Source: Gnetum montanum (Eukaryota > Streptophyta > Gnetopsida > Gnetales > Gnetaceae). From it: DNA of 64,000 nt. Below are positions 47,787 through 58,117 of the stretch, piece after piece (within the stretch, counting starts at the first letter, position 1; each line of letters begins with the position of its first letter). The translations under genes were made by a program, and so were the position numbers. Location of the stretch: assembly GCA_015680685.1 (NCBI GenBank), contig MNCI01033474.1, positions 411,361 to 475,360 on the forward strand, written 5' to 3'. Below the pieces are notes generated by a model, which was given only the letters and a program-made list of their open reading frames with translations, did no database searches and had not been told where the DNA came from.

Positions 47787-48967
47787 TTTAACATCCTACT
47801 TCTACATACTCCACCCAAATTGCTATGTTTTGTGACATGAACCTTTGATGTGTTATTTGTCTAAACTCCACATTGTATTTGTACCCTCTCTTTGCTACTA
47901 CTTTAGTATGCTTTAGCTGTGTTGTATGTATTTTTGGATGTGAGTATATATATGTTTATGCTTTTACTTTTATGTATTTGTTTGTATTTTAGTTTATTTA
48001 CTTTTATCTTGTTCTTATTTTTATTCATGAGCAATGTGCTTTGTAAATACTTTGGTAAATTTTATTCATATTTTAATTTACTTTAATTTATTTTATTAAA
48101 CCTCATGTGCATTACTTAATTGAGCTATGTGTCTTATGATTTCCTTTTTAAGGAATATTTGATATTTGAATTTATTATATTTCTAGCATATGTGCACTAA
48201 TCCCTTTGCTAGAGTTTTGAGTAAGTAAATATCAAATACTAGATGGGTCACTAGAAAATGGAATTCTACATCAAGCATGTCCTATGCTTTGTTTGTTATT
48301 CGTGTGTGTGACATACCTTTTGTAATTATTTAATTAATTAATCTATTTATTTGTTATTTTAATTTTAGAGAGGTAGTATGGGATAGTACCCTACTTGTTA
48401 TATTTTGATTTGATTAGTAATTAGAGAATATATAGTTATTAGGTAGCACCTATGGTACCTTGGTAGACCAACATTGGGGAATAGACCCTTTTTGAAATAA
48501 TGTCTATTTTAATTATATAAAATTAGTATTAATTATTTTTTAGTATTATTTTTATTAGTAATTACCTAATTAGTTTCAACTTGTCATGCTTTTGTAAATA
48601 TAAATACTTAGCAACCCTTCCATTAGAATTCATTATTTTACTTCACTAATATCTAGAAGAGTAATCTAGCGAGAATGATCCTACCAAATACTAAAGAAGC
48701 CTCATGCAAAGCCTACATAACCATTCATATCTACATAAGTATTTTCCATATCAAGTTCCATTTTAGATCTAATATTTGGTCTTTATCTCTACGTAGGGTT
48801 TATGGCTTGTTTTCAAAGATTTAAGCTATGCAAGGGTTTGAAGTCAATTCTTAGAAGGTCTTATCCATCAACAATGCTTTCAATCAATTAGAAAAATCTA
48901 TTACAATGCTCATCCTTTGGGTTTTTAATATAAATTAGTTAGTGAAAATTTACTTTGGATTTGTAAC

Positions 48968-50008
48968 TGATGAGACGCGACATGCACTGGGCCGCGATAT
49001 CGCGTCTTCTCCTGCGATATCGCGTACGCGATATCGCGTCCCGCCACCATTTCTATAAATAAGAGGTGGCACTTCCCTTATTTCCCAATCCTGGCTAGTG
49101 TAGCGAAGCTCTGGCAGATTGATCACTCCAGAGTTAGAATTTTTTCCCCATGTGCCCGCAGTAGGAGTCCTAGAGTGAACGGCTCTTTATTCGAGCAGCT
49201 TGTAACCTGAACCCAAGTTGTGTACGGCAATAAAGACGAACTTGTTTGGATAAACCTTGCAGCACGTGGTTTCATTTATTGCTTTATTTCCTGCTTTCCT
49301 AGTGCGTTCAAGTACGACTTGATTACGAGCGTCTACGGACGTGTACGGCTAGTCAAGGAATCGGCTGCTTGACGCAATGCATGAGTACGACTCAATTACG
49401 AGCATTGGATGCTTGGTAACCCAGTAGCGTATTCCAGGATTCTGCGCTTGGTAACTCCCGGGTCTGATGTGTACGGCTAGTTGAGGAATCGGCTGCTCAT
49501 TGCTAGGCTAGATCGTGTGATAAGTACGACTTAGTTACGAGCACCCACGGGTGTGTACGGCTGGCTAAGGAATCGGCTGCTTATCACACGTAGGCTAAAT
49601 AGGTGCCTCAGTACGACCACTTCGAGCACTTGCGTTACGTGTGGCGATCCCAGTAACGATTAGCGTTTGGTAAGCTGCAGTTGCATAGTTCAGGGTGTGT
49701 CCGGTAAGTGGGAACGGATGCTGACGCTAGTTAATTTAGACTTAGATCTTAGTTAGAGTTAGTTTAGTTTTCTCAACCCTTTCTCCTGGTAGCATAGAAG
49801 ATAAGCCAAAAATACCAAAAAAATCACATACCTCAGACTTGCTTAACCATACACCGTGACACTTACAAGCAAGCCTGGGAAGACAACGAACGATTAACCC
49901 CAAGTGTTTCTTGTGGTGTTAAGGCATTTAGTCTGCGGAGTTCGACCGGATCGCGCGTGCACGCTCGTATTCGTATGGTTGAGTGTAGGGGTACCTCGCC
50001 ACTCATCA
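48968..50008 (+). repeat. E3 5' LTR
   Basis: Begins TGATGAGACGCG and ends CCACTCATCA. U3 is very short: three CGATATCG palindromes (48995, 49015, 49028) and the TATA box CTATAAATA (49053-49061) lie within 95 bp of the left end. The long R/U5 holds repeated modules starting AGTACGAC (see separate entry). Confidence 0.95.
49311..49680 (+). repeat. AGTACGAC modules inside the E3 LTR
   Basis: AGTACGACT(T/C).ATTACGAGC recurs at 49311, 49384 and 49523, with a shorter form at 49610. Each is followed by versions of TGTACGGCT and AAGGAATCGGCTGCT. The E1, E2 and E4 LTRs have one module, which largely explains why E3's LTR is about 200 bp longer. The same modules are present in the 3' LTR (from about 55378). 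Confidence 0.85.
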
Positions 50009-50009
50009 T

Positions 50010-50026
50010 TGGCGCCGTTGCCGGGG
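50010..50026 (+). other. E3 primer-binding site (tRNA-Asp)
   Basis: TGGCGCCGTTGCCGGGG starts two bases after the 5' LTR end and is the exact complement of the plant tRNA-Asp(GUC) 3' end including CCA. Confidence 0.95.
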
Positions 50027-50154
50027 ACTAAGTGTTTTTACGCCAATTGAACATAAGGGATATCACTCACATCGTTGTGAGCCTAAAACGAACCTTAGGG
50101 TTAATCAGTTAATTCAGAACATAAATAACGGTGAAAATTAGCACACCATTAGAA

Positions 50155-53100
50155 ATGGCTTCTTCTCATGCAATCAACTCACCTAAGGACAATACAGGAG
50201 AAAGTCAGGATCATACGCATAACCGAAATCAACCATGTCCTCAACAATCCAAAGTCACATATACTCATCCCGATGAGTATGTGCCGGATTTTACCTTTGT
50301 TTTCCATCAAGATGAGCAACTGCGGTGGAGAGACATGCAAGGTAACATCGTGTTACCCCCAGATCGATCCGCTCCCAACATGCTTTTCCGTGCCTTGGTA
50401 CAGATTGGCATGCATGAGCTGTTCGCAGAATACGTTTTGGATGACCATGACACAAGGGATTATCATCCCACAAATGCCCAACGTATTCGGGATGCAAGGC
50501 AGGAGAGCCAACATTCACTATTGAAGGGCAAGGTTCCCCACGTCATTAGTGAAATAGGAGAAGAGGAACCCCTCACGATGGGTTTCTTAGAAAATGATGT
50601 TCCTCCTCCTCACTCTAGTGAAGAGGTTAGGCATCAGGGCCTTAGATCAACGATACATATTCCAGGCTCTGATCCCCGTGAGCACCAGCTGTTCACGGCA
50701 GGAACAATCACTCACACTAATGACGGACTCGTTGATCGTCACAACGATCGGGGCCGAAGCAGCCGAAGAGAAGGCAAGAAACATCACCATGGTGATGGAT
50801 CCCCTTCTTCTTCCCCTTCATCACATCATTCACCCTCTCCTTCCACATCTGGGCGCAGCCACCATGAGCATAACGCGGAGAGTAAAGGTAAAAGAGATGA
50901 AATGCCTCGACAAGAAGGTCGAGAGGAGTTAGGACAAGGGCAAGGACGTAGGGAGAATAGGGAACCACAACGTAGACATCACAGACGTCATGAAAGAGAT
51001 GATCATGACGAACCCCTATTCGCAACCCGAAGTATGCTTGACATTAGAGAGGCAGTTAGGATTCCCACAAGGCATTTGAAAGACAGTAGGATCAAGCGTT
51101 TGGATATAAATAATATCCCACGTTTTGAAGGGGGATACAACGCTGATCCTCAACATCATTTACAGGCATTCCACGACGCCTGTGCCTTGCAGAACATAGA
51201 CAATGAGTGGCAGAAACTCAAGTTGTTCCCAAGGACACTCACTAAAGAAGCAGAAAGCTGGTACCGGTCCTTAGAACCGGAAACCATCAGGAGGTGGAGT
51301 ACGATGCTTGAATTATTCAACAACAAATATCAAACGTACTCCAGAGTGTCCAACTTGCGTAAGCAGATCCAAGGCTGGAAACAAGGAGCTTATGAATCCT
51401 TGGATGCTGCCATGGCCCGTTATTACACATTGCTACATCGTTGCCCGGGCCATGGGTACGCTAAGCGGGATCAACTTCGCCACCTCGTGGATGGGCTACG
51501 AAATGAAACGAGAAGAACTCTTGGAACTTACGCCTAGGGGAGACTCTCCCAACTAAGAGCCCATGAAGTTGAAGCATTGTTGGAACAAGTAGCGCAAGAA
51601 GAGGGTGAGCTACGTAAAAGAGAAAGTGCGGAGGAATACAACCGTGATCCCTCTCTTCGCAAGAAAGGAGTAAAATTCTATGATGAGGAGGATGAGTCAC
51701 CACTCGAAGAGTTGGTGAACAAGAAAACCGTGCCGATCCAAAAGTTAACAACGGAGGTATCAGCTAAGGTAGACCAAATGTGAGATTCCTTAGACTCACG
51801 AATAGAAACAGTTTTGAAAATTGTAGAGGAGTCTAAGGATGAGCAATGTAGTGATAAAGGTAAAAACATGCGGAGAAAATTTAACCCTGAACATAACAAG
51901 GGTAAGGGAAAAATTTCCAACTCCGATGAGGCTGAAAATTCTGATTCAGACAATGACGGTGGATGTGAGGTCTGCTACTATGACCATCCTAAGGGATGTT
52001 GTCCAATTATCTCACATTTGCAGGAGTCTGGGGTGTATGCATTAAATCCAAGACTTAATCAACGGCAAGCACCCAGAAGGTTACCTTATCCACAAGGTAA
52101 CCCAAGGCAGTTCCACCAACCCTTGACGTATTATCCAAGTGGAACACCTCCGTAGCCCATCGAACAACATCAGCAGTGGCAATACCCACAGTCATGGGGG
52201 ATGCCACAGCCGACACATCAATACCCTTACCGGCAGCCTGATCCTTATGGTTATTATGTGCAGCAGCCGGTTCCTCCAGGTCACGCTATGAGTCACACTC
52301 CACGCTGTCACTACTACGTTTGGGAGTACTTTAGAAGGACTCCTTCTCCTCCGGGAGACATCCCACATTCCGTCCATCCTCTAACTCCACCCGCACCTTT
52401 TCCACAAGTAGTTCCCACAACACCTCCTGCTCCAACAATGCAAGGGGAATTGCCTACCCAACCGCAGCAGCGTCACGCCGCGAGATCTGTAAATATTCAG
52501 AGTGTAAATATCCAACCGGACACTAGTTCTGACGATACCTGTACAAAAAAGAGACCCTTTTTCAAAACTAGGAGCCCGGATAGGCTCTCGCAACAACAAG
52601 CGGACGAGTATATGCACAGGCCTCTAACTACTAACACTTCGGAGCACCCTTCAGTCCAAGGGAATGTAACGCATACGGTTATGCTAACACATACTGTAAC
52701 TGACTGGATCAAGGTAGGCCACCTTCCCAGGAAACTAACTGATCCTGGGAGTCCCTTTATTCATTTGCAGATCACTGGGAATGCACCACATCGAGCTCTT
52801 CTTGACTCAGGTTCCGGAGTCAACTTAATTTCTCGAAAGATGTATCACGCCTGGAACCTGCCCCAACTTAAGAAGAGCAACATCCAACTAGAGCTGGCGG
52901 ACCATTCCATCACTATTCCCTTGGGTTTAGTGGAGGATGTTATCACCACTGTGTGTGGTTGGTCCTACCCAGCGGATTTCCTAGTGATCGATGTTAACAA
53001 CAACGAAGGGGACTTCCCAATTATAATGGGAAGGGCATGGCTAAGCACAGTAGATGCATGCCTTAGGATCCGTGATCTTTCCTTGGAAATCTCCAAGATA

Positions 53101-53499
53101 AACATATGTGGAAAGATCGAGAAGAGGATAGTTCCATGCATCACATACAGTGATTCATCGGGTGATGACACGGAGGAAATGTCTCCATGTCACAGGTGTG
53201 CCCAGGAAACTCTGCAACAAAGATGCCTGTATGTAGCAACCACACAAGAAGTAGTAGACACCCCGTGGTTGACAGCTTCTCATAAGAGCAAACAAATATG
53301 CATGGAACGAACTGAGGCAACTCATGCCAACAACCGTGGCATAGACACATTGGAACGTGAGCGTCGCCAACTTCCACCCCTGAATTTAAGATCATCAATT
53401 GGGAGAAGTTGGGCACTGCTTAGAAATTCAAATAGGCGCTCACTACTTCGGATCTCTCCCTCACAACTCAGTCATGGGGGAGATGGCCACCTATGCTAA
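50155..53499 (+). pseudogene. gag-pro: E3 gag-protease polyprotein with three nonsense codons
   Basis: One uninterrupted frame of about 1,115 codons, broken only by TAG (51535), TGA (51781) and TAG (52153). The start is taken at ATG 50155 (MASSHAIN); an upstream in-frame GTG is not credible. A capsid-like core spans residues 320-470 (HLQAFHDACAL, WQKLKLFPRTL, LRNETRRTLG). A zinc knuckle C-x2-C-x3-H-x4-C (CEVCYYDHPKGCC) is near residue 604. A Pro/Gln/Tyr-rich linker follows. A retropepsin domain has DSGSG near residue 884 and the second conserved motif IMGRAWL near 957. The frame ends before any RT. E1 has Gln at the position of the first stop, so C-to-T decay of a Gln codon is likely. With the stops, little full product is expected. 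Confidence 0.9.
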
Positions 53500-53697
53500 T
53501 CATATGGGGCCCTCAGTTCTTTTTCAGTTTTTGTTTTACACATTTTTGTTTTACAACGTTTTTGTTTTTCACATTTTTGTTTTACAATTTCTTTAACTTT
53601 TCTAATTTTTGTTTTACAAATTTCTTTAACTTTTCTTGTTTTTGTTTTACAACATCGTTATATTTTTCTATCTTTTTGTGTGTGTGTGTGTGTGTGT
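53500..53697 (+). repeat. TTTTTGTTTTACA minisatellite and (GT)n
   Basis: About seven imperfect copies of TTTTTGTTTTACAA in T-rich sequence (53516-53655), ending in a GT dinucleotide run (53678-53697). A diverged relative is found at the matching place in E1 (19700-19830 on the minus strand). Confidence 0.8.
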
Positions 53698-54358
53698 CAT
53701 CCATCATGTAAATTCGTCACCCAATAAGTGTTCGGGCCGATGGGATGAACTGTTTTTCATTGATTGCTAATGTTTGGTTTTTACCCTGAAGTTACATTGT
53801 TGATACTAAGGTATGTTCTTTTGATATGGCAGACAATGAGATCACTTCATCCATCCATCCATCAAGTCTATGGTTTCCCTTGGCTTGGAAATGTACAGTT
53901 CCCTTCCAATAAGAACTTTAATGAACCAGTGACTGGGCATTTCTCAAACTAAGGAAGGACTCAAGGATTTGAAACAGGTGTGACTTCAAGGGAACTTGGT
54001 GCTCTTGTGTTGGTCATTCACTTGGGTGCTTGGATGTTTTCTTCTTGGGTTTTCTTACCGTTCCGATGTAACCCAATAATCGGAACCTGAGACAATAAAA
54101 ATAAAAGAAGTCTTTGCATGGTGTAGTCCCCACGCATAAAAACACAAAACAAAAAAAAAGAAAAAAAAAAGAAAAGAAGCTAAAAGTGAGGATTCAAAGC
54201 ACACCCCTTAGACGAAATAAAAGTTGGGCTACAAGCACTAGTTATGGAACCAAAGTGTTCCCTCTACCTAAGGCCCTTCTCGCTACCCATTCTCTCCTTC
54301 GTTTCGTCGGAATGGTGGTGGCTTCTCGAAGTTGCATCCTTGTTACCCAAGTGGATGA
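53698..54358 (+). other. E3 spacer downstream of protease
   Basis: Non-coding, including an A-rich tract (54137-54180). The part around 54220-54260 matches the E1 spacer on the other strand near 19140-19180. No RT or integrase motif is visible before the gap. Confidence 0.6.
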
Positions 54359-54919
54359 NNNNNNNNNNNNNNNNNNNNNNNNNNNNNNNNNNNNNNNNNN
54401 NNNNNNNNNNNNNNNNNNNNNNNNNNNNNNNNNNNNNNNNNNNNNNNNNNNNNNNNNNNNNNNNNNNNNNNNNNNNNNNNNNNNNNNNNNNNNNNNNNNN
54501 NNNNNNNNNNNNNNNNNNNNNNNNNNNNNNNNNNNNNNNNNNNNNNNNNNNNNNNNNNNNNNNNNNNNNNNNNNNNNNNNNNNNNNNNNNNNNNNNNNNN
54601 NNNNNNNNNNNNNNNNNNNNNNNNNNNNNNNNNNNNNNNNNNNNNNNNNNNNNNNNNNNNNNNNNNNNNNNNNNNNNNNNNNNNNNNNNNNNNNNNNNNN
54701 NNNNNNNNNNNNNNNNNNNNNNNNNNNNNNNNNNNNNNNNNNNNNNNNNNNNNNNNNNNNNNNNNNNNNNNNNNNNNNNNNNNNNNNNNNNNNNNNNNNN
54801 NNNNNNNNNNNNNNNNNNNNNNNNNNNNNNNNNNNNNNNNNNNNNNNNNNNNNNNNNNNNNNNNNNNNNNNNNNNNNNNNNNNNNNNNNNNNNNNNNNNN
54901 NNNNNNNNNNNNNNNNNNN
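54359..54919. other. Assembly gap (561 N)
   Basis: A run of undetermined bases inside E3. In E1 the corresponding interval holds the U3-like promoter and ORF-X, so what is missing here matters. Open frames crossing the gap are artefacts. Confidence 1.
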
Positions 54920-55029
54920 TTTTGTCAAGTATTGTAATAAAGACCGTTCACATGTCATCCCATTAGTTCCGTTTCCCCTAATAATCCCATACCTACCTGA
55001 TATCATTGTAAGGAACTCGAGGTCGAGTT

Positions 55030-55049
55030 TTCATTCAGTCATGGGGGTA
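55030..55049 (+). other. E3 polypurine tract
   Basis: TTCATTCAGTCATGGGGGTA immediately precedes the 3' LTR and is shared with E1, E2 and E4. Confidence 0.78.
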
Positions 55050-56075
55050 TGATGAGACGCGACATGCACTGGGCCGTGATATCGCGTCTTCTCCTGCGAT
55101 ATCACGTCCTACTGCCATTTCTATAAATAAGAGGCGGCACTCCCCTTATTTCCCAATCCTGGCTAGTGTAGCGAAGCTCTGGCAGATTGATCACTCCAGA
55201 GTTAGAATTTTTCCCCATGTGCCCGCAGTAGGAGTCCTAGAGTGAACGGCTCTTTATTCGAGCAGCTTGTAACCTGAACCCAAGTTGTGTACGGCAATAA
55301 AGACGAACTTGTTTGGATAAACCTTGCAGCACGTGGTTTCATTTATTGCTTTATTTCCTGCTTTCCTAGTGCGTTCAAGTACGACTTGATTACGAGCGTC
55401 TACGGACGTGTACGGCTAGTCAAGGAATCGGCTGCTTGACGCAATGCATGAGTACGACTCAATTACGAGCATTGGATGCTTGGTAACCCAGTAGCGTATT
55501 CCAGGATTCTGCGCTTGGTAACTCCCGGGTCTAATGTGTACGGCTAGTTGAGGAATCGGCTGCTCATTGCTAGGCTAGATCGTGTGATAAGTACGACTTA
55601 GTTACGAGCACCCACGGGTGTGTACGGCTGGCTAAGGAATCGGCTGCTTATCACACGTAGGCTAAATAGGTGCCTCAGTACGACCACTTCGAGCACTTGC
55701 ATTACGTGTGGCGATCCCAGTAACGATTAGCATTTGGTAAGCTACAGTTGCATAGTTCAGGGTGTGTCCGGCAAGTGGGAACGGATGCTGACGCTAGTTA
55801 ATTTAGACTTAGATTCTTAGTTAGAGTTAGCTTAGTTTCTCAACCCTTTCTCCTGGTAGCATAGAAGATAAGCCAAAAATACCAAAAAAATCACATACCT
55901 CAAACTTGCTTAACCATACACCGTGACACATACAAGTAAGCCTGGGAAGACAACGAACAATTAACCCCAAGTGTTTCTTGTGGCGTTAAGGCATTTAGTC
56001 TGCGGAGTTCGACCGGATCGCGCGTGCACGCTCGTATTCGTATGGTGGAGTGTAGGGGTACCTTGCCACTCATCA
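55050..56075 (+). repeat. E3 3' LTR
   Basis: 1026 bp, collinear with the 5' LTR. U3 has two GATATC copies instead of three, accounting for a 14-bp deletion. The TATA box is at 55121-55129. Most other differences are single transitions. Confidence 0.95.
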
Positions 56076-56080
56076 ATAAC

Positions 56081-58117
56081 TATTTAACAAAATGTTTCAA
56101 AGACATATTCTCTACCAAATTTAATTTTAATTATGTATATTTTGACAATTTGGATTTGGAATATCAATTCTATCATTTTGTTGGCTTTGCATCTCAAAAT
56201 TGATTTCGTTTTGGTTCGCTTTCAACTCCATTTAACTATCTCCAATTTCTAGAATGTTACACTAGGGTTTTTAATATTTTTCACATTGTTGAGGGCTAAT
56301 ACAATATCAAACACTATTTTCATAGAAGATAAAGTTGTTCAATAAGTCAACACCATTAAGAGAGTATCCCTTTTCTCTCATCCTGATGTATCCTAACCTC
56401 ATTAAGGGTTGCAATGCAAGTTGCAAATCATTTATTTGCTCATGTTTGACATAATTTCTACGAAATAATATTTTATTTACAATATTTTTATGGGTAGTAG
56501 CCTTCATGACATGTTATAACATCTTGAGATATATCTTTCCTTACCATATGTTAGGAAGAGAAGATAGAAACCTTAATTGATTAGCGTTTGATATTTAAAA
56601 CTACATAGGATGGCTTAAAATGCATCATTAGGTATAAGAACTTAAAATTTAGCATTTCTCAGTGGTAGGAAATCAATTATAAGACTCAAGGCTCAAAAAC
56701 ATTTTGAAAATTTAATTATAAGACTCAAAACTCAATATCATTAGTTGATTTAGATCCCTATCTTGGTAGGCAGACCATTTGTTAATAATAACATGTGATA
56801 CTTAGGCTCATTAGACATTGGATTTGGACTTGAATTATGATTGGTTAGATTTCTCCATCATCCAAGGTTAGATTTTATTTATTATTTGATAATTTTTTTC
56901 TTGTTTTCTTATGTGTAAAGCATCTTACAATGAGTTCTTGGATAGGTTGGTAAAGATAGTACAAAAGGAGTTAGCTGATTGGTTTTAAAGGAACTTGAAG
57001 CATCATCTCACCCTTCAATATCTATAGTAGTTAATTCCATGATACATCGGTCTTTAAAAGACATGGTATGAAGAGGGAATAATAGGATACTTAGGGCTTC
57101 TCACCATAGCTGAACAACAAAAAGTATTTGTTGTTAACCTTAGTACCAATAATAAGAAACAATAAATAAGTCTAGCTAGTGCATTTTGATTTTTGATTTG
57201 AAATTAGATAAAATCTTATTGTGCACAATGAATACACATCTCAACATTAAGATATTAAAACTAAGTGTAACTACTAGCTTCCACAAATGGGATTTGGAAT
57301 GGTGATGGAATTTGTTTGGCATTGGTTTTAATAGTATTTATTGATAATTGGTTTATTATTTGATGTTATGTGACTTGGATGTTTGGATGCTAATGTGTTA
57401 AATGTAGTAACCCCTATACATGGTTGTCTAGCTACCTAATGCTTAATTCTAAAACCCTTAACGAAATACTTATGATTTACTTTTTCTACTTAATCTATGA
57501 ACTAACTTTCCCCTCTATTTTTACCTCCTAGGTGTTATAGGTGTTTGCTATGAGGAGAAGTTGGAAACTAAGGATATTAGATTAGAATTAGATTATTGGA
57601 TTTTGCTAAAGTTAGCAATTTAATGTAATTTCTAAGGTTGTAATGTTTAACCAATGTTATATACTTTGTAATTTATATTGCCTTTAGTTGGCAATGTGGA
57701 CTTTTTACTTCTTTGTCTCTAGTGTAGGCCTAACTTTGCTTTCCTGTTTATTTAAGTTGATAATGTTAATTTTACAATTTGTACTTCGACATTATTTTTT
57801 ATCGTTAGTAGTCCATTACCTTGGTGATATTTATGGATGCTTATTAATTTATTCCATTGTTATAATTTTATCTAGAACTATTGTTACTGAATAAGTTTAG
57901 TTTTAAACACAAAGAACTATTGGCATGACTATTTGGACATTTAAATTCAACCTTTTGTAAATTTTGCATCAATTTGTTTCATATTTTGTGCCCCTCTATT
58001 CAAATGTCTACTAGTTTTCCTATGAGTTTTAATTAGCATCCTTCAATTTCTATTATGTTGCATTTATTTTATAAGTAATCCCTTGTTAGCCTAAGCCTAA
58101 GTTAGTGGGGTGTTATA
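56081..58117 (+). repeat. Right part of the probable solo LTR
   Basis: AT-rich sequence with no supported gene, ending GTGGGGTGTTATA. It resumes the sequence interrupted by E3 at 48967. Nothing else recognisable. Confidence 0.55.

Larger units (their letters stand above)
48968..56075 (+). mobile_element. E3: youngest E-family element, gag-pro only
   Basis: LTRs of 1041 and 1026 bp look about 98% identical by eye. Flanks are GTAAC (48963-48967) and ATAAC (56076-56080), a 5-bp duplication with one G-to-A change. Inside are a perfect tRNA-Asp primer site, a nearly intact gag-protease frame, a T-rich minisatellite, a spacer, an assembly gap (54359-54919) and a purine tract. No RT, RNase H, integrase or ORF-X is present in the sequenced part. 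It must rely on another element's enzymes unless the gap hides far more than its stated length. Confidence 0.93.
47787..58117 (+). mobile_element. Probable giant solo LTR, split by E3
   Basis: Excluding E3, the insertion is about 3.2 kb (47787-48967 plus 56081-58117). It starts TTTAACATCC and ends GGGGTGTTATA, diverged from the paired ends TGTAACACCC...GGGTGTTACA common in chromovirus LTRs. The flanks GAGAT (47782-47786) and TAAAT (58118-58122) both align with GAAAT at the matching place in element A, so they are a decayed target duplication. Its first part resembles the candidate LTR of element B. A TATA-like TATAAATAC is near 48600. No gag or pol is seen. Confidence 0.65.

Noticed and set aside
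50291-53416. Minus-strand and out-of-phase frames inside E3 gag-pro
   Set aside because: Antisense or shifted shadows of a clearly coding frame with recognisable Gag and protease motifs.
53678-53697. GT dinucleotide run as a functional element
   Set aside because: An ordinary microsatellite; nothing indicates a role.
54114-55052. Long open frames across the N run on both strands
   Set aside because: They consist mostly of undetermined residues and exist only because N codons are not stops.
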